Positions 9,615 to 18,527 of a stretch of 51,195 nucleotides of DNA are shown in pieces. This stretch comes from CAYOHG01 sp964465125. Lineage in GTDB: Bacteria > Planctomycetota > Phycisphaerae > UBA1845 > Fen-1342. The notes under the pieces were generated by a model. The model worked only from the letters and a program-made list of their open reading frames with translations, ran no database searches and was not told the DNA's origin. Position 1 is the first letter of the stretch. Every line of letters starts with the position of its first letter. The stretch lies in contig CAYXIO010000026.1 in assembly GCA_964465125.1 (NCBI GenBank), forward strand, positions 1 through 51,195, written 5' to 3'. Position numbers and translations under genes: made by a program.

Positions 9615-10703
9615 ATGCGAAGTGGCGACGTGGCGAGGAACGGTTGGCGGGGTGCCTGCGCGGCGGCGCTGCTGTGCATGCTGATCGCGAGTCGCTTCGA
9701 TGCGGCATCGGCGGTCGCCCAGACTTCCGCGGACAACGAGATCAATGCGATCCTGGCCAAGACCAGCCTGTCCGACGAGGACGCGGCGAAGGTCCGCGGC
9801 TTTGTCGAGCAGCGCCTGGCGGCCATGCTGAGTGGCAACGGTGCGACCAAGGCCGCGGCGGAAATCCGCGACGGCTTCGTCGGCGCGTCACCCTCCGGCA
9901 AGCAGGCGCTGGCCGGGTTCTGCGTCGAGCTCTTCGCCCCTGCCATCAGGCAGGCCGACCTCGGCCCCGCCGCCGGACTCCTCAGCCTGCTGAACTCCAT
10001 GAAGGACGAGCGCTCGGCGCGCTTGCTGATCGACCTGCTCAAGGACGAGCGTCCCGCCATGCGCACGGCAGCCGCGATCGGGCTTCGCGGCGTGCGCCGC
10101 GCCCTGGCCCAGGCCGCCGACGCGCGGCTGGGCGAGATGATCGAAGCCGTCCGCACGGCCGGCAAGACCGAGACCTCGGCGGCGGCGCTGCGGGCGATGT
10201 ACCAGGCGATCGCGGCTCCGTCCGGCTCCGAGGGACCGGCCGATCCGCGGCCGGTCGTGGCCGCTTTGCTCGACATTCTCGAAGCGCGCTCGGCGGCCTA
10301 CGACAAGGGCGATGGCAAGGCCGCAGCCGCCGACTCCGTCGGGCTCAACCTCAGCGGCGCTCTGATCCGCGCCGCCGGCGACGCCGAGCGCGACCGCTTC
10401 GTCATCGTGTGCGCTCGGGCGCTGCGCTATGCGGTCGCGACCTACACAACCGATCTGATCGACACCAGCGACAAGACCGGCAGCCCGGTGCAGATTCAGC
10501 TTCGCAACGACATGGAGCTGCTGATCGTCGAGGCCGAGAAGCAGCTCACCGCGCTGACCAAGCCGCAGTCCGCGCCGGAGGTCGCCAAGGCGATGCTCGA
10601 GCAGACCGGCTCCGACAAGAAATTCGCGATGAAAGAGGCGATGAACAAGTGGGCCGACCTGCTGCGCGTTTCGCACAACGTCGACGTGCGACTGCCTGAG
10701 TAG
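9615..10703 (+). CDS. Secreted helical-repeat (HEAT-like) protein
   Basis: No named family recognised. The 362-residue product has an N-terminal signal peptide (basic start, hydrophobic AAALLCMLIAS, Ala-rich cleavage region ending near SAVAQ at about residue 36). The mature part is almost wholly alpha-helical. One stretch, DERSARLLIDLLKDERPAMR with AAAIGLRGVRRALA after it, is typical of a HEAT repeat, so an exported scaffold or binding role is plausible. No enzymatic motif or C-terminal anchor is seen. The ATG follows AGGAG. It converges with the MazG-like gene. Confidence 0.7.
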   Translation: MRSGDVARNGWRGACAAALLCMLIASRFDAASAVAQTSADNEINAILAKTSLSDEDAAKVRGFVEQRLAAMLSGNGATKAAAEIRDGFVGASPSGKQALAGFCVELFAPAIRQADLGPAAGLLSLLNSMKDERSARLLIDLLKDERPAMRTAAAIGLRGVRRALAQAADARLGEMIEAVRTAGKTETSAAALRAMYQAIAAPSGSEGPADPRPVVAALLDILEARSAAYDKGDGKAAAADSVGLNLSGALIRAAGDAERDRFVIVCARALRYAVATYTTDLIDTSDKTGSPVQIQLRNDMELLIVEAEKQLTALTKPQSAPEVAKAMLEQTGSDKKFAMKEAMNKWADLLRVSHNVDVRLPE

Positions 10704-10745
10704 CGCCCGCGCCGCGCGACGCCGGCGATCGAGGGCGCCAGTCGT

Positions 10746-11039
10746 TCAGGTCATCTTCTCCTGACACGTGCATTGCAGCTTTCCGCAGCCGGGGCAGCCC
10801 TCCGTGAACTTGCGGATGGCCTGCTCAAGGTCGATGCCCTCGACGTTCGCAAGCGTCACCAGCCAGGCCAGCACGTCGGCGAACTCCTCCTGCATGTTCT
10901 CCCGGTCGCGCGTCGCGATGGCGCTCGCCAGCTCCCCGACCTCCTCGGAAAACCAGAGGAAAGTCTTCGCCGAGCCGCGCTGCCGGTCCTTCTCCGAGTA
11001 CATCCGGTCGATCAGCTCCTGAAACTCCCGAATGTGCAC
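10746..11039 (-). CDS. MazG-like nucleotide pyrophosphohydrolase
   Basis: Small (97 residues) all-alpha NTP-PPase domain that hydrolyses nucleoside triphosphates to monophosphates, a housecleaning role. The metal-binding EExxE part is EEVGELASAI and the second part is EEFADVLAWLVTLAN (ExxD). The C-terminus adds a CPGCGKLQCTC cluster, a possible zinc knuckle seen in some short MazG-like proteins. The GTG at 11039 follows a very strong AAGGGAGGTG. It lies 33 nt downstream of the start of the ABC-F gene's end on the same strand, so the two probably share a transcript in the order ABC-F then MazG. Confidence 0.87.
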   Translation of the reverse strand: MHIREFQELIDRMYSEKDRQRGSAKTFLWFSEEVGELASAIATRDRENMQEEFADVLAWLVTLANVEGIDLEQAIRKFTEGCPGCGKLQCTCQEKMT

Positions 11040-11072
11040 GGCCCCACCTCCCTTGTCGCGGTTCCGCGGCGA

Positions 11073-12908
11073 TCACGGCTCAGCAGCCGCCCGCGTCGAA
11101 AGCTCTTCCCACCTGGAATACAGCGCCGCCACGCGGGCCTCGGCCTCACGGAGCCGCTCGAAGCGCTGATTCAGCTCGACGAAGTCGCTCGCCACCGCCG
11201 GATCGTCCGCGGCGGCCCGCGCCTGCGTCAAGGCCGATTCCGCCTCCGCAATTCGCCGCTCGATGCCCTCCAGCTCACGCTTCTCAAGATACGTCAGCCG
11301 ACGGACCGATTCGCCCGGGGCGGTTGGCGTGCTCTCCTTCGCCGCGGGCTTGGCGGCGCGGCGCTGCTCGGCGCGGTTCGCGACCTCGCGCTGGCGCCGT
11401 CGAGCAACGTATTGCTGCCAATCGCTGTAGACGGCCACCGTGCCGTCGCCGGGCATCGCCAGAATCTGGTTGCAGATTCGATCGAGCAGGTAGCGGTCGT
11501 GCGTGACGAGCACGGCGGCGCCGGGGAACTGCTCCAGGCTCTCCTCCAGCACGTCCAGCGTCGGAATGTCCAGGTCGTTCGTCGGCTCGTCGAGCATGAG
11601 CACGTCGCCGGGCTCGAGCATCATCCGCGCCAGCAGCAGCCGCGACTGCTCACCGCCTGAGAGCTCGCTCACCGGCAGATTGAATTGCTCGGTGCGAAAG
11701 AGGAAGCGTTGCGCCCAGCCCACCACATGAATGCGCTGCTCGCGAAAGGTGACGTAGTCGCTGTCCGGTGAAAGCGCCGTTCGCAGCGTCGCGTCGCCGG
11801 GCAGCGCGGCGCGCTGCTGATCGAACATGACCACGCGCAGGCCGTCGGCGCGCGCGATCGTTCCACTCGCGGGCTCCATCCGCCCGTGCAGAATCCGCAG
11901 CAGGGTCGACTTTCCGGCGCCGTTGGGACCGACCACGCCCAGCCGCGTTCCAGGCGATAGCGTGAGGCTCAGACCCGAAAAGAGCACGCGGCCGTCGATC
12001 GCGCCGGCCAGTCCTTTCGCATCGAGCAGCTTGCGCGTCTTGCGGCCGGTCGCGGTGAAATCGATGTCCGCCGCCGCCGACTCGCTGCGATTGCGGGACG
12101 TCAGATCGGCCAGCTCCTGCACCAGGCGCCCGGCGTTGTCCTTGCGCGCCTTGTCTTTGGTGCGCTGCGCCTTGCGGCCTTCCTTCATCCAGAGCAGCTC
12201 GCGCTGCACGCGGTTCCGCATCTCCGCTTCGAACTGGCGCTGACCCGCCAGGTACGCGGCCCGCTTCTCAAGAAAGAGCGTGTATCCGCCGGCGACGCTG
12301 TAGTGCCCCTCCGGGTAGGCGGGGTTCAGCTCAATCGTCCGATTCGTGACGCGGTCGAGAAAGTAGCGATCGTGGCTGATGGTGACAAAGGCGTACGGCG
12401 CGGAAAGCAGCGTCGCCTCCAGCCAGTCAATGCCGTCGAAGTCGAGGTGATTCGTCGGCTCGTCGAGCAGCAGCAGCTCCGGGTCTTCCAGCAGCGCGCG
12501 GAGAATCGCCAGGCGCTTGCGCCACCCGCCCGACAGCGTCTTCACCCGCCGAGCAGGATCGTCGAAACCCGCCTGCGCCAAGGCGACCGTCGCCTGAGTC
12601 TCACGCTCGTGATCCTCGGACACGCGCTCGCGCAAAGCGTCTTTTACCGCTTCGAGCAGGGAAGCGTCCGCCGGCATGGCGTCGTTCTGCGGAACCAGCG
12701 CCACGCGCAGGCCGCGCCGCCGGCGAATCTCGCCCTGCGCCGGTGACTCCCGTCCGAGCAGCAGCCGGAAGAAGGTCGATTTTCCGACCCCGTTGGGACC
12801 GATCAGGCCGCACCGCTCATCCTGCTCGAAGGCCGCCGAGAGATTGGTGAACAGACGCCGCGCGCCGTAGGCGTGCGAAATCGACAGGCAGGTGAGCAAG
12901 GTTGCCAT
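11073..12908 (-). CDS. uup: ABC-F ATPase, Uup type
   Basis: Cytosolic ABC-F protein of 611 residues with two ATPase domains and no membrane segments. Members act on ribosomes or, for Uup, affect transposon excision and branched DNA. Domain 1 has GPNGVGKST and LSGGWRKRLAILRALL; domain 2 has GPNGAGKST and LSGGEQSRLLLARMM; both have LLDEPTNHLD/MLDEPTNDLD Walker B regions. The C-terminal about 70 residues form a coiled coil (YLEKRELEGIERRIAEAES onward), which marks the Uup subgroup. The chosen start (MATLLTCLSISHAYG) matches the usual family N-terminus. Longer in-frame starts (12929, 13004) exist but have no better ribosome-binding site. Confidence 0.9.
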   Translation of the reverse strand: MATLLTCLSISHAYGARRLFTNLSAAFEQDERCGLIGPNGVGKSTFFRLLLGRESPAQGEIRRRRGLRVALVPQNDAMPADASLLEAVKDALRERVSEDHERETQATVALAQAGFDDPARRVKTLSGGWRKRLAILRALLEDPELLLLDEPTNHLDFDGIDWLEATLLSAPYAFVTISHDRYFLDRVTNRTIELNPAYPEGHYSVAGGYTLFLEKRAAYLAGQRQFEAEMRNRVQRELLWMKEGRKAQRTKDKARKDNAGRLVQELADLTSRNRSESAAADIDFTATGRKTRKLLDAKGLAGAIDGRVLFSGLSLTLSPGTRLGVVGPNGAGKSTLLRILHGRMEPASGTIARADGLRVVMFDQQRAALPGDATLRTALSPDSDYVTFREQRIHVVGWAQRFLFRTEQFNLPVSELSGGEQSRLLLARMMLEPGDVLMLDEPTNDLDIPTLDVLEESLEQFPGAAVLVTHDRYLLDRICNQILAMPGDGTVAVYSDWQQYVARRRQREVANRAEQRRAAKPAAKESTPTAPGESVRRLTYLEKRELEGIERRIAEAESALTQARAAADDPAVASDFVELNQRFERLREAEARVAALYSRWEELSTRAAAEP

Positions 12909-13062
12909 GAGCCGCCGCGCAGGTCCCATCCCGTTCCGCGCTGCGGGGAGCGCCGGCTCCCCGCGGACGCCGCCAGTGTGTTCGAGCGCCGCCGTGCCGG
13001 TCAACCTGCGGCGATAGAATCATGGAACGGCGCCGGACCGGACCTGCCGGCCGGGGAGCTTT

Positions 13063-13341
13063 ATGACGCCCGATGACGAAATCTGCCTCTGCTATCACGT
13101 CACGCTGCGAAAGCTGGCGAATTTCGCCCGCCGCACGCGCCCGCGCCACCCCACGCAGATGTCGGATTGCCTGGGGGCGGGAACGGGCTGCGGCTGGTGC
13201 ATTCCGTTCCTGACGCGCATCGCGGCCCGTCCGGACCAGACCAGCGAAACGCTCAGCCGGGTGGAGCCAGGGCAGTACGCGCAGGGCCGCGAGACCTACC
13301 GCTCCAGCGATCGGCGGCATTCGTTCGAGGGCGGTTCGTAG
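13063..13341 (+). CDS. BFD-like [2Fe-2S]-binding protein
   Basis: 92-residue protein with the spacing of a bacterioferritin-associated-ferredoxin domain. Cys-x-Cys (CLCYHVT) near the N-terminus is followed about 30 residues later by C-x-x-C in GTGCGWCIPFL. This is the four-cysteine ligand set for a [2Fe-2S] cluster. BFD partners release iron from bacterioferritin or act in oxidoreductases; no bacterioferritin gene is nearby. The C-terminal 35 residues are polar and unstructured. The ATG follows GGGGAG closely. A TAGAAT hexamer at 13015-13020 may be its -10. It is divergent from the ABC-F gene. Confidence 0.82.
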   Translation: MTPDDEICLCYHVTLRKLANFARRTRPRHPTQMSDCLGAGTGCGWCIPFLTRIAARPDQTSETLSRVEPGQYAQGRETYRSSDRRHSFEGGS

Positions 13342-13784
13342 CGGCTTCTCCCGGGCGGGTATGCCACCCGGACGACGAATAGGGATCAGGTGTTCGCGCC
13401 CGCGCTAGGACTCGTCACCCCCCCGGCTATCGCCGTCCACGAGCGCCGGTCCCATTCCGCCAGCCTGGATCTCGTGCGCTAATTCAGGTGAAGCCCCCAG
13501 TCGGCACTCGCCCGAAGGAGTTTCCGGCACAAGCCGAGTGCGATTCGAGACGTTCTGGGCGCGCTTTTTCGTGGTGGAAAAATGGCCTTGCAACAACCGA
13601 ACCTTTGCCGTACACTGAGGGTGAACCGATTCGCGCAGGCGAATGCCTCCTCCAGGGATACGGGCGTTCGGCAGGCCAGGGAATAGGTCGCCATGGATAG
13701 GCGGGCCGGCGTCCAACGACGCTCTACGCGACGCACGTGACGCGCCGCGGGGCTCGGCAATCTTCTGAGTTGGGAGGAGATTCA
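13342..13784. other. Intergenic stretch and long leader of the 13785 ORF
   Basis: No protein gene supported. It contains a near-consensus forward promoter (13588-13616) followed by about 160 nt of leader ending in a strong ribosome-binding site at 13772-13779. A 41-codon frame (from 13647) lies in the leader but has no Shine-Dalgarno sequence. Confidence 0.5.
13588..13616 (+). promoter_or_regulatory. Near-consensus sigma-70 promoter
   Basis: TTGCAA (13588-13593), exactly 17 nt, then TACACT (13611-13616). T/A-rich sequence lies just upstream. It drives rightward transcription toward the ORF at 13785 through a leader of about 160 nt. Confidence 0.6.
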
Positions 13785-14003
13785 ATGCAAGCGGCACACC
13801 CGGGTGAGCGTGGCCTGGATGCACTCAGCGCCCTGACCCGGATCCATCTCGTCTTGCCTTTGTTCGAGGGCGGCGAGCTCGCCGGGCTGGCGGACTATCT
13901 CGAAGCCCGCGCTGCATCGCGCTGTGCGCGCCCAGCACGAAGTCGCGCACCGTCTCGGCGTCGGCGTGCTCGTAGTCGGCCAGCCAGTCGCGCAGTCGGT
14001 TGA
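13785..14003 (+). CDS. Small unknown protein, probably truncated
   Basis: Unrecognised 72-codon ORF. Its expression signals are unusually good: GGGAGGAG five nucleotides before the ATG and a near-consensus promoter about 170 nt upstream. The first about 44 residues look like a real helical protein (LDALSALTRIHLVLPLFEGG, then ELAGLADYLEARAA). After that the product becomes an Arg/Ala/Ser-rich run that is simply the complement of the opposing 110-residue gene. This suggests an originally longer gene whose 3' end was lost in a rearrangement, leaving two convergent genes overlapping by about 180 bp. Confidence 0.45.
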   Translation: MQAAHPGERGLDALSALTRIHLVLPLFEGGELAGLADYLEARAASRCARPARSRAPSRRRRARSRPASRAVG

Positions 14004-14157
14004 TCGCCCGGATGCGCGCCCGCGGGTCGTCGATCATCAGCAGCAAGCCCGCCGCGCAGAACTGGGTCACCCGATGACCCAGGCCGCGGGCCTGCTCGTA
14101 CAGCAGCTTCATCGCCGGCTCGACCTGGAAGTTGATCTGAGGCTTGCGCTTGCTCAT
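13825..14157 (-). CDS. Small ribbon-helix-helix-like protein
   Basis: 110-residue protein without a named family. The N-terminal half has the pattern of a ribbon-helix-helix DNA-binding domain: a beta-strand (INFQVEPAM), helix A (KLLYEQARGLG) and helix B (VTQFCAAGLLLMI). A helical region with a second helix pair (ARIRAINRLRDWLADYEHAD) follows. The last about 25 residues are Arg/Pro/Ser-rich and overlap the convergent ORF, so the natural end may be uncertain. The ATG follows GGAGG. Upstream are a strong minus-strand promoter and a 12-bp perfect palindrome over the transcription start, fitting an autorepressor. RHH assignment is by pattern only. Confidence 0.62.
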   Translation of the reverse strand: MSKRKPQINFQVEPAMKLLYEQARGLGHRVTQFCAAGLLLMIDDPRARIRAINRLRDWLADYEHADAETVRDFVLGAHSAMQRGLRDSPPARRARRPRTKARRDGSGSGR

Positions 14158-14184
14158 GGTCCGCGCCTCCAGCGGGCTGCACCA

Positions 14185-14196
14185 ATTCCTAGGAAT
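14185..14196. promoter_or_regulatory. Palindromic operator candidate
   Basis: Perfect palindrome ATTCCTAGGAAT that overlaps the downstream edge of the minus-strand -10 element and the expected transcription start of the 110-residue gene. Symmetry and position fit a repressor site for the encoded RHH-like dimer. Confidence 0.45.
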
Positions 14197-14223
14197 CATA
14201 TAATGACACAAACGCCGAAGCAA
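14195..14223 (-). promoter_or_regulatory. Near-consensus promoter for the RHH-like gene
   Basis: On the minus strand: TTGCTT (14223-14218), 17-nt spacer, TATGAT (14200-14195), 38 nt upstream of the ATG at 14157. Confidence 0.6.
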
Positions 14224-14337
14224 GTCCAGCCTTATTTGCGCGGCCGGCGCGCCCCTTGCCCACGTCGGTGGCTCCTCGGTCGGCGGGAAAGCCCGCTCCT
14301 GACCGTCCAAGCCCCCCCCAACGCTCTCATCAGGCGT

Positions 14338-14343
14338 TACAAT
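14338..14343 (+). promoter_or_regulatory. -10 hexamer before the Ser/Thr kinase gene
   Basis: TACAAT lies 43 nt upstream of the kinase ATG. No convincing -35 is seen. Confidence 0.3.
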
Positions 14344-14386
14344 CCCTGCGGTCGGCGCTGCACCGCGCCGCCGGGGACCCCTCTGC

Positions 14387-17300
14387 ATGGATGCGCGCCC
14401 GCCACTCCAGCCCAGCGACGTGGGGCAATGTCCCGCGCCGTCGAAGCCGCCGACGGCCGGCTCTTCCGCGTTCGATAGCAGCAGCGCCGACATGCCCACG
14501 CGCGTCAGTGCGTCGGGATCGCCGGCCCCGCGCGAGGCGCACGCCGCCCAGGTCGCCGGATACGAGCTGCTCGAAGAGATTCACCGCGGCGGACAGGGCG
14601 TCGTCTACCGCGCCCGCCAGCTCGGCACCAAGCGCGAAGTGGCGCTCAAGGTGCTGCTCGAAGGCCCGTTCGCCAGCGAGGCCGCGCGTCGCCGGTTCGA
14701 GCGCGAAATCGAGCTGGCCGCGTCGCTGCGGCACCCCAGCATCGTCACGATTCTAGACTCGGGAATCAGCGACGGACGCTACTTCTTCGCGATGAGCTTC
14801 ATCCACGGCAAGCGTCTCGACCAGCATCTGCGCGACGCGCGACCGCCGCTCGACGCCACCCTGCGGCTGTTCGAGCGAATCTGCGAAGCCGTGACGTTCG
14901 CGCACCAGCGCGGCGTGATTCACCGCGATCTGAAGCCCTCGAACATCCTGGTCGATTCGGACGGACAGCCGTACGTGTTGGACTTCGGGCTGGCGAAGGC
15001 CGCGCGGCACTCGGACGCCTACGGGACGACGCTTCCGGCCGTCTCGGTCGCGGGACAGGTCATCGGAACGGTCGCGTACATGTCGCCCGAGCAGGCCCGC
15101 GGATCGGAAGACGTCGACGTCCGCTCCGACGTGTACTCCATCGGCGTGATGCTCTACGAAGCGTTGCTGGAGCGCCCGCCCTACCCCGTCCAGGGCCCGC
15201 TCGGCGACGTGTTGCATCGGATCGTCCATGAGGATCCCGCGCGCCCGCGCGCCATCCGCGCGTCCTGCCGCTTCGGCCGGCAGATCGACGACGAGCTCGA
15301 GACCATCGCGCTCAAAGCGCTCGAGAAGGAGCCGGAGCGGCGCTACGCGTCGGCGCGCCAGCTTGGCACCGACCTGCAACGCTACCAGCTCGGCGAGCCG
15401 ATTGAAGCCAAGCGCGCCAGCGGACTGTACGTGCTGCGCAAGACGCTGCGCCGCTATCGCCTGCAGGCTGCTTCCGCGGCCGTTCTGCTGCTCATGCTGC
15501 TCGCGTTCCTGGCCAACTTCGCGTGGCAGTATCGCGTCGAGCGCGGCCTGCGCGAGGCGGCCGCCGGCGCCGCGAACACCGCCAAGGCCCGCGAGCTCGA
15601 AGCCAGCGAGGCACGCCGGGCCGCGGAGGAGAGCGCGCGCCACGCGCTGGCGGCGGCCGAGCAGCGGCGCCTGGCGCTCGTCCGTCAGAACATTCAGCGC
15701 GGCGACCTGGCCCAGCTCCGCGACGAGCTTGACGAAGCCCGCGACGCGTACTGGCAGGCCTACCTCGACGGCGAAGCGACCGCCGGCGCCCGCTGGGCGC
15801 TGCGGCAGTATTACTTGCGCAGCGGCGACGTCGGCGCGATGCAGCTCTTCTATCGCAGCTACGGTCCGCTGGCGATCTCGCGAGACGCAGCGCTCGCCGC
15901 CGTCTGCGACGCGCCCGCGATGATCACGGTGCGCGAAGTGCGTACGGCGCGCACGGTGATGACGGTCGCCATTCCCGACGAGGCCCGGGCGATCTACGTA
16001 GGCTCGCAGGGTGCTCTGGCGGCCGCCGGGCGCGGCTGGGTGCGCTACTGGCGCAGCGGATCGGCCGAGCCGCTGCTGACGGCGTCGTCCAGCGAGTGGC
16101 AGGCGCCGTCGGACATTGGCGTCAGCGCGGACGGTCGCTATCTGTTCGTCATCGACCAGGATTCTGCCTTCGTAACGCAGACCGAAGGCAACACCGGCTT
16201 TCGCAGTCTGGCCCTGCCCGGAGCGTCCCTGGGCGCCGCCGCCATCGCGTCTCATGCGACGCGCATCGCAGTTCCGACGACGCGCGGCGTCGCGAGGATC
16301 GACCTGGCGGCTCCGGCCGGCCGAGCGGTCACGCTGCTGCCTGCGGCACGCGGCGAGCCGCCGGCCCGTGCCGTTGCCTTCGGGGAAAACGACGCCCTGC
16401 TTCAACTCACTCCGACCGCGATCCTCGAGCAAACGTCAAGCGATCCGAAGGCGCGGGCACGCGTTGCGGCACCCCTCGCGGCGCCCTGGGACCGGCTCGA
16501 TGCGGCGGAGAACGGCAACATCCTGCTCTGGGCTGCGGATGGACGGGCCGCGCTCTACCGCGCGGGCGCCGCCGTCGCGCAATGGAGAATCGCGCAATCC
16601 GGTCTGCTGGCCGCGCGGCTATCGCCCAGCGGGACGCTCGCACTCACCGTGGACGACGGCGGCGCGCTGACGGAGTGGGAGCCGCTGCGGCAGGCTGCCT
16701 TTCAGCGCGCGATCGTGTCGAGCCCGGCGCTCGCCTGGACCGCATCGGCGGACGGCTCGTCGCTCCTGCTCGTGATGCCCGATGGGACGGCGGCGTACTA
16801 TCGCCCGCAACGCTCGCCGACCCCCGATCTGCTCCATCTGCCGGGGCTGTCGCGCTCCTTCGGCGGCGGCAGCAGCGACGACTACTCGCTCGCGCTGACG
16901 CGCGACGGGCTGACGGGCACGCTGCGCTATCGCCGGCAGGTCTGGGCGTGGCGCGCCGACGTTTCCACCGGTCCGCCGGCGCGCTGGTGGCACGAGCGCG
17001 CCCCGGTGCTGCGCGACGTGGCGATCAGCGACGACGGGCGCTGGCTGGCGTTTCAGGCGCAGAGCGAAGCCGGGGATTCGCAATTCGTCTTCCTGCTGTC
17101 GGCGGCACGCGTATTCAACGTGCCCGGACCGTTGCAACGCCAGATCGCCCGTTTCGCGGACATGAACGAGTTCGTCGGCAGCGCCATTCGCGATATCGCG
17201 TTCTTGCCCGAAAGCGACGAGCTTCTGATCCTGCGCTCGAACGGGCAGTTGCTGCGGCTGCAAGCGCGCGCGGGCGACGGCGAAGCACGCAAAGCCCCGA

Positions 17301-18511
17301 GCTCGCGCGCCTCGCTGGTCTGGGCCGAGCTCGACGCCGCGCCGCGGGCGTATGCGTTTCACGCCGCCGCGGGCCTGGCAGCGTTCGCCTGCGAGGACGG
17401 CGTGATCCGCCTGCTTGATCGCCACAGCGGCGCAAGTCGCGGGCAGATCCTCGCCGGCCGCGAGATCGCGGCCGTGTGCTTCAGCCCCGGCGGGGACCTG
17501 GTGCTGACGCGGCAGGCGGACGGAAGCGTTCAGGTCTTCGACGTCGCGGCGCGCGAACGCATTACACAATGGACGCTCAGCAGCGGCGCCAACGCGCCGC
17601 TGGCCGCATGGCTGGACGACGCGCTCGCGCTCAACGGGCCCGACGCCGTTCAGGAGGTCCAGCAATCCTCCGCCGACGAGGTGATCCAGCGCAGCCGTCA
17701 GTTTGCGCTCGAACGCCGCATCGGGGCGGCGTTGACGGTCGGCGACGCGTGGAGCGCCTGGGACGACGCGCGGCGCATCGAGCCGCTCGACCCGGTCCGC
17801 GCCGGCGACGCGGGCGCGCTCGTGCTCGAGTCGCTGCTGCGCCGCGCGCGCAGCGAGATCCCTCAGGAATGGCTGGCCGAGGTGCTCGCCAATGGCAGCC
17901 TGCCCGCTCTGATGCGCAGCGGGCACGCGGCCTACGACGGCGGCCGCTTCGACCTGGCGCGCGACCTGCTTCGCCGCGCCGCAACCGTGGCCGGCCAGCG
18001 CATCGACGCCTACACGCGCTGGCGGCTGGCCGCGTGCTCGTACCTGCTCGATCCGCCCGCGCAGGCCGCGGATCAGCTCGCCGACGTGCTGAAACGCACT
18101 GACCTCGAGCCCCAGCACGCGGCCTACGCGATGCTCCAGGAAGTGGCGGCGCTCGTGCTGTCGGGCCGGGCCGACGACGCCCGCGCCGCCCTGGCCGAGG
18201 CGCTCGAATCGCGGCCGAACGTCAGCGGCGCCGAGGGGGCCGGGGTGCTGGCAAGCATTGCCATCGGGCACTACCTGATCGGCGAGCAGCCCGAATCACA
18301 GCTTGCCGACCTCTTTCGCCGGCTGCTGAGCTCCTTCGGAGAGAAGTGGCTGCCTTACAGCGACGACTTCGAGTTCTTTGCCGGCGAGCTCGCCCGCCGT
18401 AGCGGCGATCTCGACGGCGCTCGGGTACGCTATCAGCGCTGTGTGGACACCGCGCAGGACGAGTGGCCCGCCAACTGGGCCCGCTTTCGACTGCGCCAAC
18501 TGACCCCTTGA
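14387..18511 (+). CDS. Membrane Ser/Thr protein kinase with beta-propeller-like and TPR-like C-terminal region
   Basis: Hanks-type kinase of 1,374 residues. The kinase domain spans about 57-340: glycine loop IHRGGQGVVY, lysine in VALKVL, catalytic VIHRDLKPSNIL (His about 180), DFGLAK (about 199) and GTVAYMSPEQARG. All key residues are present, so it should be active. One transmembrane helix follows (AAVLLLMLLAFLANF, about 364-380), then an Ala/Glu/Arg coiled coil (about 385-440). About 650 residues of repeated short beta segments resemble a WD-like propeller (ISDDGRWLAFQ, LSPSGTLALTVDDGG, FSPGGDLVLTRQADGS). The C-terminus is TPR-like helical repeats (about 1150-1340). The architecture is common in planctomycetes. 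purD starts 16 nt downstream, so they may share a transcript. Substrates unknown. Confidence 0.92.
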   Translation: MDARPPLQPSDVGQCPAPSKPPTAGSSAFDSSSADMPTRVSASGSPAPREAHAAQVAGYELLEEIHRGGQGVVYRARQLGTKREVALKVLLEGPFASEAARRRFEREIELAASLRHPSIVTILDSGISDGRYFFAMSFIHGKRLDQHLRDARPPLDATLRLFERICEAVTFAHQRGVIHRDLKPSNILVDSDGQPYVLDFGLAKAARHSDAYGTTLPAVSVAGQVIGTVAYMSPEQARGSEDVDVRSDVYSIGVMLYEALLERPPYPVQGPLGDVLHRIVHEDPARPRAIRASCRFGRQIDDELETIALKALEKEPERRYASARQLGTDLQRYQLGEPIEAKRASGLYVLRKTLRRYRLQAASAAVLLLMLLAFLANFAWQYRVERGLREAAAGAANTAKARELEASEARRAAEESARHALAAAEQRRLALVRQNIQRGDLAQLRDELDEARDAYWQAYLDGEATAGARWALRQYYLRSGDVGAMQLFYRSYGPLAISRDAALAAVCDAPAMITVREVRTARTVMTVAIPDEARAIYVGSQGALAAAGRGWVRYWRSGSAEPLLTASSSEWQAPSDIGVSADGRYLFVIDQDSAFVTQTEGNTGFRSLALPGASLGAAAIASHATRIAVPTTRGVARIDLAAPAGRAVTLLPAARGEPPARAVAFGENDALLQLTPTAILEQTSSDPKARARVAAPLAAPWDRLDAAENGNILLWAADGRAALYRAGAAVAQWRIAQSGLLAARLSPSGTLALTVDDGGALTEWEPLRQAAFQRAIVSSPALAWTASADGSSLLLVMPDGTAAYYRPQRSPTPDLLHLPGLSRSFGGGSSDDYSLALTRDGLTGTLRYRRQVWAWRADVSTGPPARWWHERAPVLRDVAISDDGRWLAFQAQSEAGDSQFVFLLSAARVFNVPGPLQRQIARFADMNEFVGSAIRDIAFLPESDELLILRSNGQLLRLQARAGDGEARKAPSSRASLVWAELDAAPRAYAFHAAAGLAAFACEDGVIRLLDRHSGASRGQILAGREIAAVCFSPGGDLVLTRQADGSVQVFDVAARERITQWTLSSGANAPLAAWLDDALALNGPDAVQEVQQSSADEVIQRSRQFALERRIGAALTVGDAWSAWDDARRIEPLDPVRAGDAGALVLESLLRRARSEIPQEWLAEVLANGSLPALMRSGHAAYDGGRFDLARDLLRRAATVAGQRIDAYTRWRLAACSYLLDPPAQAADQLADVLKRTDLEPQHAAYAMLQEVAALVLSGRADDARAALAEALESRPNVSGAEGAGVLASIAIGHYLIGEQPESQLADLFRRLLSSFGEKWLPYSDDFEFFAGELARRSGDLDGARVRYQRCVDTAQDEWPANWARFRLRQLTP

Positions 18512-18527
18512 GCGGAGACGCCGCCCC

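Noticed and set aside
13405..13824. 139-residue minus-strand frame left of the RHH-like gene
   Set aside because: It lies under a good forward promoter, has no ribosome site, and its composition is not protein-like.
14753..18271. Two long minus-strand frames opposite the Ser/Thr kinase gene
   Set aside because: Both are Arg/Gln/Val-rich antisense shadows of the kinase and lack ribosome sites or domains.
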